From an uncultured Sphingopyxis sp. (lineage in GTDB: Bacteria; Pseudomonadota; Alphaproteobacteria; Sphingomonadales; Sphingomonadaceae), in NCBI GenBank assembly GCA_937873425.1, contig CALMYE010000236.1, forward strand, positions 1 to 55,700: a stretch of DNA of 55,700 nt, written 5' to 3'. The stretch's first letter is position 1; each line of letters begins with the position of its first letter. Below are positions 17,312 through 23,925 of the stretch, in pieces. Under the pieces are notes generated by a model that was not told the DNA's origin, searched no databases, and saw nothing but the letters and a program-made list of their open reading frames with translations. Both the position numbers and the translations under genes were made by a program.

Positions 17312-17487
17312 TTCCTTTCCCCTGCAGCTGCCGCCGCGGCCAGCGCCGCGCGGATCTTGGCGAGCGCGCGCGCAACGATCCGTTCCGTCCGCGGGCGGCC
17401 CAGGACGAGGCTGTGCAGCGTCTCGACCAGCGGCTGGGCCTCGGTCAGCGCGTCGCGCAATTGCGTCTCGAGGCGGGAGAGCGTCAT
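17308..17487 (-). CDS. Hypothetical small helical protein (59 aa)
   Basis: MTLSRLETQLRDALTEAQPL continues as a single amphipathic helical protein with an Ala-rich end. It starts at 17487, overlapping the stop of the preceding gene. Function unknown. Confidence 0.55.
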   Translation of the reverse strand: MTLSRLETQLRDALTEAQPLVETLHSLVLGRPRTERIVARALAKIRAALAAAAAAGERK

Positions 17488-17792
17488 TTCCCGCCTCCGT
17501 GGCCGGCCTTCGCCGCGATGACTTCGAGCACGGCCAGCGCCATCTCTGTTCGGATCGACTTCCCGCAATTTCCGAGCTCGACGAGCGTCGGCAGGATGAC
17601 CGCGAGCTGCGCCTCGACGGAGGTCGTGCGGGCTGCGGTGCGGTCGATCGCGGTGAGCGCCTCGCCGATCGCGTGGACGGCGAGGTCGGCGAGCTCGTCG
17701 GCCGCTTCGGCGACGGGTCCGGGCATGCCCGCGAAGCGCCGGCGCAGGGACGCGCGCAGGTCATCCGGCACGGTCAGTCCGATCGGCGTCAT
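17484..17792 (-). CDS. Hypothetical phage protein, paralogue of its upstream neighbour
   Basis: 102 aa. It aligns with the 17761-18111 product over about 70 residues: GLTVPDDLRASLRRR versus GLEPPAELRSAIRRA, ADLAVHAIGEALTAIDRTAAR versus ADLGILAASDALAAIERAAAR, and AQLAVILPTLVEL versus AQLTILSLALATV. So it comes from a tandem duplication. The ATG stands 4 bases after a run of 12 G, which would itself serve as the ribosome site. Its first 32 bp overlap the upstream copy in another frame. Function unknown. Confidence 0.6.
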   Translation of the reverse strand: MTPIGLTVPDDLRASLRRRFAGMPGPVAEAADELADLAVHAIGEALTAIDRTAARTTSVEAQLAVILPTLVELGNCGKSIRTEMALAVLEVIAAKAGHGGGK

Positions 17793-18111
17793 CGAGCCCC
17801 CCCCCCCCGAGCGTGACGTTGATCTCGGCGGTGCGCATTCCCAGCTGCGCCGCGGCGGCCTGCATCGCCGCCGCATATCGGCCCGTCAGCGCCTCGACGG
17901 TGGCGAGCGCCAACGAGAGGATCGTCAGCTGCGCTTTGGGGTCGCCAGCGCGCGCGGCGGCGCGCTCGATCGCGGCGAGCGCGTCGCTCGCGGCGAGGAT
18001 GCCGAGGTCGGCGACTTCGTCGATCCGGTCGGGCGGCAGGCCGCTGTCGATCAGCGCGCGGCGGATCGCCGAGCGCAGTTCGGCGGGCGGCTCAAGGCCG
18101 AGCACGATCAC
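17761..18111 (-). CDS. Hypothetical phage protein with G12 tract near its 3' end
   Basis: 116 aa from the GTG at 18111, which overlaps the stop of the gene upstream. It is a helical protein, paralogous to the product of 17484-17792. Its penultimate part encodes four glycines from an uninterrupted run of 12 G (C12 at 17797-17808 on the plus strand), after which the frame runs 11 more codons to a stop inside the next gene. Losing one base of the run would join it in frame to the paralogue. A real switch and a homopolymer error are both possible. Confidence 0.6.
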   Translation of the reverse strand: MIVLGLEPPAELRSAIRRALIDSGLPPDRIDEVADLGILAASDALAAIERAAARAGDPKAQLTILSLALATVEALTGRYAAAMQAAAAQLGMRTAEINVTLGGGGLDDADRTDRAG

Positions 18112-18569
18112 GACGCCAGCTCCAGCCCGTCGCCGGCGGTCACAGGTGCGGGAGGGCAGGCGGTGCAGCGGTGCGGATCGGCGGTCCAGGCGCACGGCCC
18201 CTCTTCGGTCTCGCAGGCGTCGTGCCAGGTGCAACCGCAGCCGGTGCAGATCTGCGGCACGGGCAGGCCGCTGCCGGGGCCGGCGGCGGCGAGATCGATC
18301 AGCGCCAGATAGACATCGAGGTCGAAGCGGAAGACGTTGCGGATCAGGGCGGCCTGCGGCGCGGTGAAGGGCGCCCCGCCGCCCTCCGCGTCGCGCAGCC
18401 GGGCGGCGAGCAGCGCGACGGCCGCAGGCGTGGCGGGGACGAGCGCCCAGGGCAGCATCGCGAGCTGGCGGGCGACGTCGTCGACGGACAGGCCGGCGGC
18501 AGCGCGGCGCAGCGCGAGATAGGCGCCCGGCGAGAGGACGGCGGGAAAGAGCTGGGAAGGTTCGGTCAT
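18108..18569 (-). CDS. Phage protein with cysteine-rich C-terminal motif
   Basis: 153 aa. The N-terminal half contains SPGAYLALRRAAAGLSVDDVARQLA, an HTH-like helix pair. The C-terminal part has CTGCGCTWHDACETEEGPCAW and CTAC, a likely zinc-binding cluster. It is the first gene after a strong hairpin (18641-18688), so its transcription may depend on read-through. Function unknown; DNA binding is plausible. Confidence 0.65.
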   Translation of the reverse strand: MTEPSQLFPAVLSPGAYLALRRAAAGLSVDDVARQLAMLPWALVPATPAAVALLAARLRDAEGGGAPFTAPQAALIRNVFRFDLDVYLALIDLAAAGPGSGLPVPQICTGCGCTWHDACETEEGPCAWTADPHRCTACPPAPVTAGDGLELAS

Positions 18570-18640
18570 CGCGGCGGCCTTTCGGGCAGCAGAAAACCGC
18601 AGCCGGAAGCGCGGGTGGCGATCGGCGGGCGGGAGCAGCG

Positions 18641-18688
18641 AAAAGGGGCCGGCCAGGGCGGGGGTCGAGGGAAGGCCCTGGCCGGCCC
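18641..18688 (-). terminator. Strong terminator-like hairpin inside the early leftward operon
   Basis: A perfect 14-bp inverted repeat (18646-18659 with 18675-18688), loop 15 nt, followed on the minus strand by a C and TTTT. It lies in the only long gap of the early operon (18570-18742), so most leftward transcription would stop here. This is like the placement of lambda tL1 and suggests antitermination. Confidence 0.65.
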
Positions 18689-18694
18689 AGCGGT

Positions 18695-18731
18695 CCACGC
18701 GCGTGTCGAAAGTAGCAAAGAGCGCGCGTGG
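18695..18731. repeat. Second inverted repeat in the early-operon gap
   Basis: CCACGCGCG and its complement (18695-18703, 18723-18731) flank 19 bases. Together with the adjacent hairpin it makes the 172-bp gap highly structured. It could be an antitermination site, a small RNA or an operator. Confidence 0.5.
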
Positions 18732-18742
18732 GGAACCTGACG

Positions 18743-19237
18743 TCAGGGCGGGCGGTCGGCGCCCGGGACGGCGACTGCGGAGGAAGGGAGCGGCCCCAGC
18801 AGGGGAATCGCGTTGCGGAGCGCCTCGATCGCCTCGGCGACCTCGGCGAGGGCGCGGGCGCGCTCGGCGTCGCCCGCCGTCGGCTGGGCGGCGCCGATGA
18901 TCGCGGCGTTCGCGTCGCCGGTTTCGCGGACGACCGACTGGGCATGGCGCAGCAGCTCGAGCCGGTCGGCGAATTGCTCCGCCTCGGCGAGCTCGAGCTG
19001 CAGCGCATAGGCTTCGAAGATAGGCGCGCCGGCGCCCCCGGCCTCGATGTAGGCCAGGTCGAGCGCGATCGCGCGGCCGACCGGGATTTCCTCGGGGGTG
19101 TCGGGGTCCGACCAGTTGCGGACGGTGCGCGCCTCGCGTTCGGCGATGCGGGCGAGGCCGGCGAAGCCGTCGTCGAAGATGCCGGCGATGCGGACGATCG
19201 CGGCCTCGATCGACAGCGGGGCGCGTGCCTTAGTCAT
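18743..19237 (-). CDS. Phage regulatory CII-like (CP76-type) protein, probable
   Basis: 164 aa. The segment LARIAEREARTVRNWSDPDTPEEIPVGRAIALDLAYIEAGG resembles phage regulatory proteins of the CP76/CII-like group: an HTH with a conserved RTVRNW and a Pro-rich turn. The rest is helical with an Ala/Pro tail. It is the last gene before the operon-internal hairpin, a suitable place for an early regulator. Assignment is by pattern only. Confidence 0.55.
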   Translation of the reverse strand: MTKARAPLSIEAAIVRIAGIFDDGFAGLARIAEREARTVRNWSDPDTPEEIPVGRAIALDLAYIEAGGAGAPIFEAYALQLELAEAEQFADRLELLRHAQSVVRETGDANAAIIGAAQPTAGDAERARALAEVAEAIEALRNAIPLLGPLPSSAVAVPGADRPP

Positions 19238-19437
19238 CGGGCGACGGCGGCCTTTACCGCGTCCCGATCGAGCCAGAGGATGATGCCGAGCTTTGTCGTG
19301 CCGTCGAGATTGACCGATTGCCCGGTGCCAAAAGAGATAAGGGTCTTGCCGTGGTTCATCCGGAACCCGTCCATGCAATGGTCGAGATTCTGAAACTCGA
19401 CATTTTCGTCGCCGATCGCGAGGATGAGTTCGCTCAT
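19234..19437 (-). CDS. Hypothetical phage protein (67 aa)
   Basis: MSELILAIGDENVEFQNLDH and then LDGTTKLGIILWLDRDAVKAAV suggest a small mixed alpha/beta protein. It starts 3 bp after the upstream stop and overlaps the next gene. No domain recognised. Confidence 0.55.
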   Translation of the reverse strand: MSELILAIGDENVEFQNLDHCMDGFRMNHGKTLISFGTGQSVNLDGTTKLGIILWLDRDAVKAAVAR

Positions 19438-19439
19438 CT

Positions 19440-19718
19440 TCACCGCGACGCCTCCGTCGACGCGACCCGCGCGAGATCGTAATCGGCCTGCTCGATCTGG
19501 GAGAGGACCGACGCAAAGACCGCCCACTCGGGGCTTTTCCAGTGGTGGCCCAGCGCTTCGCGGGCGACGGCGTAATAGGCGGCGCGCAGCGCGGGCGACG
19601 CCCAGGCGCGGTCCAGCGGCGCCGCCACGGTTGCCGAATGCCGCCGCGACGGCAAGGGACCGGGCGCCATCGCGCCACTAACGCTGGTAGGCGAAGGAGG
19701 CGCGATGGGCGCGGTCAT
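19440..19718 (-). CDS. Hypothetical phage protein (92 aa)
   Basis: Proline/serine-rich first 30 residues, then AYYAVAREALGHHWKSPEWAVFASVLSQIEQADYDLAR, a helical part. The start overlaps the stop of the Cro-like gene by 4 bp. No domain recognised. Confidence 0.55.
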   Translation of the reverse strand: MTAPIAPPSPTSVSGAMAPGPLPSRRHSATVAAPLDRAWASPALRAAYYAVAREALGHHWKSPEWAVFASVLSQIEQADYDLARVASTEASR

Positions 19719-20059
19719 GCGGACAGGCCCGAGAGCGAGTCGGGGAGGGCGGGTTCGGCGCGGGCGGATGTGGATGTGTCCCCGCCCGCGCCGCCCGCTG
19801 CTGCGGCGCGCCCTGAAGCCGTGGAAGGCCCGCCGTCGCGCGGATAGATGTCGGGGCGCAGATCGTGCCGCGAAATGCCGGTCGCGCCTTCGACCTTCAG
19901 GACGTGCTGGGCGGGGAGAGTTTTGCCCTTGTCCAGCCAGTTCCAGACCGATGGCTGCTTTACGCCGACGAGCCTCGCCATTGCGGCCTGCCCGCCCACG
20001 GCCTCGACCGCTGCTTTCAGCGCGTCGGAGGGGGTGAAGATGGGCGTGGGGGCGTTCAC
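19715..20059 (-). CDS. Cro/YdaS-like HTH protein
   Basis: 114 aa from the GTG at 20059. The HTH is AVEAVGGQAAMARLVGVKQPSVWNWLDKGKTLPAQHVLKVE (about residues 16-55), ending in the LRPDIYP element typical of YdaS/Cro proteins of lambdoid prophages. The rest is a flexible Gly/Ala/Ser tail. It is the first gene of the early leftward operon and diverges from the repressor at 20148, with palindromic operators between. A longer frame upstream exists, but its extension covers the operators, so the GTG is preferred. Confidence 0.8.
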   Translation of the reverse strand: MNAPTPIFTPSDALKAAVEAVGGQAAMARLVGVKQPSVWNWLDKGKTLPAQHVLKVEGATGISRHDLRPDIYPRDGGPSTASGRAAAAGGAGGDTSTSARAEPALPDSLSGLSA

Positions 20060-20147
20060 CGAATCGCTTTCAATAGATTTAACTAAGGACCGAGTCTTAG
20101 TTCGATCTTCGTCGAATGCAATAGCCAAGTCTATAGGATGCGCGACC
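20060..20147. promoter_or_regulatory. Divergent repressor/Cro control region
   Basis: 88 bp between the Cro-like and cI-like genes. At 20081-20102 there is an inverted repeat with arms AACTAAG and CTTAGTT around an 8-base centre. A smaller one, ATAG-N6-CTAT, lies about 35 bp further right, just ahead of the repressor start. The region is AT-richer than its surroundings. It should hold both early promoters and the immunity operators; exact -10/-35 boxes are not clear. Confidence 0.65.
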
Positions 20148-20558
20148 ATGATCATCGGGTCGCGAATCCTCGAGCGAATGCAGGCCGTCGGCCTTTCGCA
20201 GGCCGAACTCGCGCGCCGTGTCGGGCTGGCGCAGCCGACAATCTACAATCTGATTCACAAGGGAAAAAAGGGATCGACGAAGCTGCACGTCATCGCGCGC
20301 GTGCTCAAAACCACGCCGGCCTATCTGACGGGCGAGACGGACGATCCGGAGAGCGATCTGCCCGACGATCTGCTGACGTCGCAAGACCGCGAGGATCTGG
20401 CGAAGCTGCAGAGTCTGTCGAGTCGCGACCGTGAGACGGTGCGCCGTCTGCTCGATTCGCTGACGGGGGAGACGCCCGCGCCGCGCCCATCTACCGGATC
20501 GCCGGTGCAACCGCCGACGCTGCATTCGCCACCGAGAAAATTCGCCACGGGGGGCTAG
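20148..20558 (+). CDS. cI-like XRE-family repressor without peptidase domain
   Basis: 136 aa. A typical XRE HTH occupies residues 4-60 (SRILERMQAVGLSQAELARRVGLAQPTIYNLIHKG, then ARVLKTTPAYLTGE). The C-terminal 70 residues are acidic then Pro-rich and show no S24 Ser/Lys protease motif. So RecA-stimulated self-cleavage, as in lambda CI, is not expected, and induction must use another route. The start ATG lies just after the ATAG/CTAT repeat. Confidence 0.8.
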   Translation: MIIGSRILERMQAVGLSQAELARRVGLAQPTIYNLIHKGKKGSTKLHVIARVLKTTPAYLTGETDDPESDLPDDLLTSQDREDLAKLQSLSSRDRETVRRLLDSLTGETPAPRPSTGSPVQPPTLHSPPRKFATGG

Positions 20559-20576
20559 GCGAAGGGGGGAGGGGAC

Positions 20577-21008
20577 ATGAAAGCAGGATTTTTCTTACGC
20601 CTGATCGGCGGCAAGGGCAGCGGCACGACCGCAGCGGCGCCGCAGCCCGATATCCCGAAGATCTATCCGGTCCACCTTGTCGGCGAGCAATATTATCCGG
20701 CGACGGCGCACGCGGCCGAGATCGGCGACGCGGTTGAGATATTGGCGGAACCCGACAATCCTTTCGATCCCGACGCGCTGGTCGTCGTCGACGCGCGCGG
20801 CCGCACGCTGGGCTACGTGCCGCGCGACAGCTGGCTGCATGAGGCGCTGCTGGGCGAAGGAAAGGGGTGCAGCGCGGTGATCGAAGAGCTGGAAGCGGAC
20901 AGAAGGGGATTCTGGAATGTGCGGATCGGGGTGACGATCAACCGCGATGGTGCGATCGGTGAAAGAGGCTATGTTCCAGCGGTCCACAAGCCGCGCGGGA
21001 TGCGCTGA
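20577..21008 (+). CDS. HIRAN-domain protein
   Basis: 143 aa. After a 28-residue leader comes the HIRAN fold: YPVHLVGEQYYPATAHAAEIGDAVEILAEPDNPFDPDALVVVDARGRTLGYVPRDSWLHEALLGEG. The EPDNPFDPDA and GYVPR segments are the signature. HIRAN domains bind free 3' DNA ends or stalled-fork structures in eukaryotic HLTF, and stand alone in many phages, where their role is unknown. It follows the repressor gene by 18 bp with a GGGGAGGGG ribosome site. A second copy lies at 21444. Confidence 0.88.
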   Translation: MKAGFFLRLIGGKGSGTTAAAPQPDIPKIYPVHLVGEQYYPATAHAAEIGDAVEILAEPDNPFDPDALVVVDARGRTLGYVPRDSWLHEALLGEGKGCSAVIEELEADRRGFWNVRIGVTINRDGAIGERGYVPAVHKPRGMR

Positions 21009-21036
21009 GGCGTTTTTGAAAAGGGGGAGCGGACAG

Positions 21037-21345
21037 ATGCGGACCGTCATGCCGATCGCGGCGCTGCTGTGCGGGAGCTGCGCCTCGACCACGGACGTGC
21101 TGTCGCGGGCGCCTTCGGAAGTCGTGACCAGCGACAAGCACTATATCGACGTCGCCGCCTGCATCGGCGATCTCAACAATATGCCGGTGCAGGAACGCAG
21201 CGACGGAAGCCGGGTTGTGGCGATCAAGGCGATGACGGGCAATGTGGGCGCGGTTTACACGATCAAGCCGAACGGCGACGGCGCGCTCGTCGAAGTGCGC
21301 CAGCCCGGCATAATGGACATATCGAAGTACAAACGCTGCCTCTAG
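21037..21345 (+). CDS. Small secreted or lipoprotein-like phage protein
   Basis: 102 aa. The N-terminus MRTVMPIAALLCGSCASTTD resembles a short signal peptide, with cysteines at 12 and 15; neither gives a canonical lipobox, so lipidation is uncertain. The mature part contains IDVAACIGDLNNMPVQER and ends in KRCL. A good ribosome site (AAGGGGGAG) precedes the ATG. Lying between the two HIRAN genes and next to the repressor, it could be a lysogenic conversion gene. Confidence 0.6.
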   Translation: MRTVMPIAALLCGSCASTTDVLSRAPSEVVTSDKHYIDVAACIGDLNNMPVQERSDGSRVVAIKAMTGNVGAVYTIKPNGDGALVEVRQPGIMDISKYKRCL

Positions 21346-21443
21346 TTCGGATGGCCCGTTCAACTCACCCCTGAATTAGTTGAAAACAGGCCGTCTTGTT
21401 CAAGGCTGCTGACAATTGCCGAACGCGCGCCTAGCATTGGCGC

Positions 21444-21773
21444 ATGCCCAAGCCCGTGAAATCCTATCCCGTGCGCCTCGCCGGGACGCGCAGCTATGCG
21501 ATGGCGGTCGGCTGGGCGATGGCGGGCGACGCCGTGCAGCTGCTGCGCGAGCCGGACAATCCCTTCGACGCGGACGCGATCGTCGCGGTCGACGGCGCTG
21601 GGCGGACGCTGGGCTATGTTCCGCGCGACAACTGGCTGCGCCGCGCGCTGGTCGACGAGGGGCGCGGCGCGGCCGCGACCGTCGCGGAGAGCGAGCTGGG
21701 CGGGCTGGCGCTGTCGGTCACGCTGACCGGCGACGGGCCGATCGGGGCGCGGGATTTCGTGCCGGCGGACTAG
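21444..21773 (+). CDS. HIRAN-domain protein, second copy
   Basis: 109 aa, consisting almost entirely of the HIRAN fold: YPVRLAGTRSYAMAVGWAMAGDAVQLLREPDNPFDADAIVAVDGAGRTLGYVPRDNWLRRALVDEG. It shares the EPDNPFD and LGYVPRD blocks with 20577-21008 but lacks the leader, so the two are paralogues. Both are encoded away from the replication-like genes and beside the repressor. Confidence 0.88.
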   Translation: MPKPVKSYPVRLAGTRSYAMAVGWAMAGDAVQLLREPDNPFDADAIVAVDGAGRTLGYVPRDNWLRRALVDEGRGAAATVAESELGGLALSVTLTGDGPIGARDFVPAD

Positions 21774-21797
21774 GCGATCGGGAAATCCTGAAAGCGG

Positions 21798-21811
21798 GAA
21801 ATCCGGATTTC
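21798..21811. repeat. Perfect 14-bp palindrome
   Basis: GAAATCCGGATTTC in the 108-bp gap between the second HIRAN gene and the LexA-like gene. A regulator could bind here; nothing further is seen. Confidence 0.4.
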
Positions 21812-21881
21812 GGGCCCGCTCCGCGATTGGCATATCGGCATATTCACCCTATGTTCCGCCGCCTGGGGGTAGCGCGTTCGC

Positions 21882-22310
21882 ATGCACCAGCGCCGCAGAG
21901 ATGATCGGGCCGACGATTTTCAGGCGAAGCTGACGCCATCGATGGCGAGCCAGCGGTTGCTGGTGCTCGATTTCGTGCGCCGGTACATCGCGCGCTGGGG
22001 CTTTTCGCCAAGCCAGGGCGAGATCGCGGCGGGGCTGGACGTGCATCGCGACCGTGTGCGGCGCGCCGTGCGCAGCCTGGTGCGCGACGGGATGCTGCTG
22101 CGCGGCGCCGCGTCGCGCGGGCTGGCGCTGCCCGGCGCCGAGGCGGAGGCGGTGCGGCAATTGCAGGGCGCGGGCTGGACGATCGACGCCGCGGCGCGGC
22201 GCGCCGCAAAAGCGCCGCTGCTGCCGCCCGCGGCGCTGGATTACACCGGCCCTGCAGAGGAGGGCCAGGCGAGTGACGGCACGGCGGAAACGCGAACGCA
22301 GGGACCGTGA
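21882..22310 (+). CDS. LexA-type winged-helix DNA-binding protein
   Basis: 142 aa. Residues about 20-75 (SQRLLVLDFVRRYIARWGFSPSQGEIAAGLDVHRDRVRRAVRSLVRDGML) match the winged HTH of LexA, including the GFSPS entry. No protease domain follows; the rest is Ala-rich. It may act as a phage regulator or interfere at SOS boxes. Its end overlaps the next gene, which starts at 22273. Confidence 0.75.
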   Translation: MHQRRRDDRADDFQAKLTPSMASQRLLVLDFVRRYIARWGFSPSQGEIAAGLDVHRDRVRRAVRSLVRDGMLLRGAASRGLALPGAEAEAVRQLQGAGWTIDAAARRAAKAPLLPPAALDYTGPAEEGQASDGTAETRTQGP

Positions 22311-22908
22311 AGCGCTGGCCGAGACGCGCCGCCACAAGATCAATCAGGACTATGCCGCGCGGCACCCCGACCGGGCGCGCGAGGAGCGCGGCCTGCGCCA
22401 GGCGCAGGCGAAGCTGGGCCCCGACTGGCGCCACAAGCGCGAGGGCACTCCCGAGACGCACGCGCGCGCGGCGCGCACCGTGCAGGGCGCGCTCGCGCGG
22501 CTGTTCCAGTCGGGCGCGATCGACGCGAACGAGCTGGGCTGGGCGGCCGAGATCGCCAGCGTCCACGCAGCGATCGTGCGCGACGTCGTCCCGGCGACGG
22601 TGAGCCTGGAAACGCGGGTCGATCGCAGCGGCCGCGCCGGCGGCGCCTTTTTCGAAGCGCTGGGGCGGGTGCGCGCCGAGATCGCCTATTCGGCCTGGCG
22701 CGCCGCGCTGCCGCGCCCCGGCGTCGTGCTGGCGATGATCACCGAGGATCTGGGCGTCAGCGCCGCGGCGCGCCGTTTCGGGATGCGCAACGCGCGCGCG
22801 AAGCTGCTGCTGATCGGCGCGCTCAACCGCTGGCCGGAGGAATATGACGCGGCGCGGCGCGCGGTCGACGCCGCCGACCTGGCGGCGGCGCAGGCGGGGT
22901 TGATGTGA
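22273..22908 (+). CDS. Hypothetical phage protein with HTH-like end
   Basis: 211 aa from the GTG at 22273 (GGAGG upstream). The N-terminus is extremely basic (TARRKRERRDREALAETRRHK); the C-terminal part GVSAAARRFGMRNARAKLLLIGALNRWPEEYDAA looks like an HTH. It overlaps the LexA-like gene by 38 bp in another frame. A nucleic-acid-binding role is likely, but the family is not recognised. Confidence 0.6.
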   Translation: MTARRKRERRDREALAETRRHKINQDYAARHPDRAREERGLRQAQAKLGPDWRHKREGTPETHARAARTVQGALARLFQSGAIDANELGWAAEIASVHAAIVRDVVPATVSLETRVDRSGRAGGAFFEALGRVRAEIAYSAWRAALPRPGVVLAMITEDLGVSAAARRFGMRNARAKLLLIGALNRWPEEYDAARRAVDAADLAAAQAGLM

Positions 22909-23193
22909 CTGCGGTTGACCATAGTCGAGTATAGTCAGGGGCAGTTCGTCCATCAGAACGGGTATGATACCCATTCTTCGCACCGCTTTTTTTAGGGCGC
23001 CGCAAAATAGACCCTGCCATTCGGTCACTTTGAGGGGCATTTCCGACCCCGGCGCAAATTGCGCCTTTCGCGCTCGCACCCTCCGCGCTGGCCCCCGGAG
23101 AGTGCGGGCGCGTTTCGGTTTCCGGGGCACATATTTTTATGTGCCAAGTCACATTAAATCATGTGTTCAGCGCGCGATGCGCGGGAGGCAGGC
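22909..23193. promoter_or_regulatory. Structured intergenic region, probable promoter of the Gam/HNH block
   Basis: 285 bp without a gene. It contains GGGTATGATACCC (22960-22972, a 13-bp palindrome), two tandem TATAGTC-like words near 22921-22940 after a TTGACC, and a perfect hairpin GGCACATA-TTTT-TATGTGCC (23126-23145). The local AT content is raised around 23130-23165. Control elements for the following block are likely; individual roles are not resolved. Confidence 0.5.
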
Positions 23194-23409
23194 ATGGGGC
23201 AAGGCATGCTTCGCACCATCGCGCCGCGGCGTCGGCCGACCATCGCCGAGCTGCTCGACGATCAGCTTTCCGAATTCGACGCGCTGCTGCGCGATGTGCG
23301 CTGCGGCATCAGTTCGCCGGCGCAATATCACGCGCTCGAGGCGCGGGCGCACGCGATCGGGCAGGGCATGCGCGACGCGTTCCGGCGCGGCGGCGCCGGG
23401 AGGGGGTGA
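23194..23409 (+). CDS. Hypothetical phage protein (71 aa)
   Basis: MGQGMLRTIAPRRRPTIAEL then a helical part, LDDQLSEFDALLRDVRCGISSPAQYHALEARAH. I chose the start at 23194 for its GGGAGG site; an ATG at 23161 is in frame. No domain recognised. Confidence 0.55.
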   Translation: MGQGMLRTIAPRRRPTIAELLDDQLSEFDALLRDVRCGISSPAQYHALEARAHAIGQGMRDAFRRGGAGRG

Positions 23410-23411
23410 GC

Positions 23412-23606
23412 ATGGGCATCGATCTCGCCGCGCTGAAGCGCGAAGTGGACAACGGCAGCGGTGATTGCGTCGTCACGCGGCGCTGGCTGCGGCAGGTGCT
23501 GAACGAACTGCGGGAGGCCCGCGCGATGGCCGCCTTGCTGTCGAAGCCTCCGCACACCGCGACGCTGGATTACGACCGCTTCGCGGGCGAACGCAGTTCC
23601 GGATGA
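23412..23606 (+). CDS. Hypothetical phage protein (64 aa)
   Basis: MGIDLAALKREVDNGSGDCV, then VTRRWLRQVLNELREARAM. A small helical protein starting 2 bp after the previous stop (GGGAGGGGG ribosome site) and overlapping the next gene. Function unknown. Confidence 0.55.
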   Translation: MGIDLAALKREVDNGSGDCVVTRRWLRQVLNELREARAMAALLSKPPHTATLDYDRFAGERSSG

Positions 23607-23923
23607 TCGGCGATCGCGACCCCGATCCCCATGTTCCCGCGGCGCTGATGGCGCTCGCCGGCGGGCATGGGCGGCTGCTGTGGCACAAGAGCAAGCGATG
23701 GGCCTCGGCGAGCTTCAGCGGATCGCGCGACGAGGTCGCGTTCGAATATTTCGGTCGCGAAGCGGTAGAGCTCGCCGAGCTCGCCCTCGCCGCGCTGGGC
23801 GAGAGCGAGATCGCCGTGCCTGGCCGGACCGTCGCCGATGCCTGCGTCAGCTGGCAGAGGCGGCTCCATCGGCCCGACGTGCGGCTCGTCGCGGTCATCG
23901 ACCTGCTGCTGGTGGAGGATTGA
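23603..23923 (+). CDS. Hypothetical phage protein (106 aa)
   Basis: Contains LLWHKSKRWASASFSGSRDEVAFEYFGREAVELAELALAAL, a strand-strand-helix look. The start overlaps the upstream stop and the Gam-like gene follows after 2 bp, so it belongs to that early block. No domain recognised. Confidence 0.6.
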   Translation: MIGDRDPDPHVPAALMALAGGHGRLLWHKSKRWASASFSGSRDEVAFEYFGREAVELAELALAALGESEIAVPGRTVADACVSWQRRLHRPDVRLVAVIDLLLVED

Positions 23924-23925
23924 CG

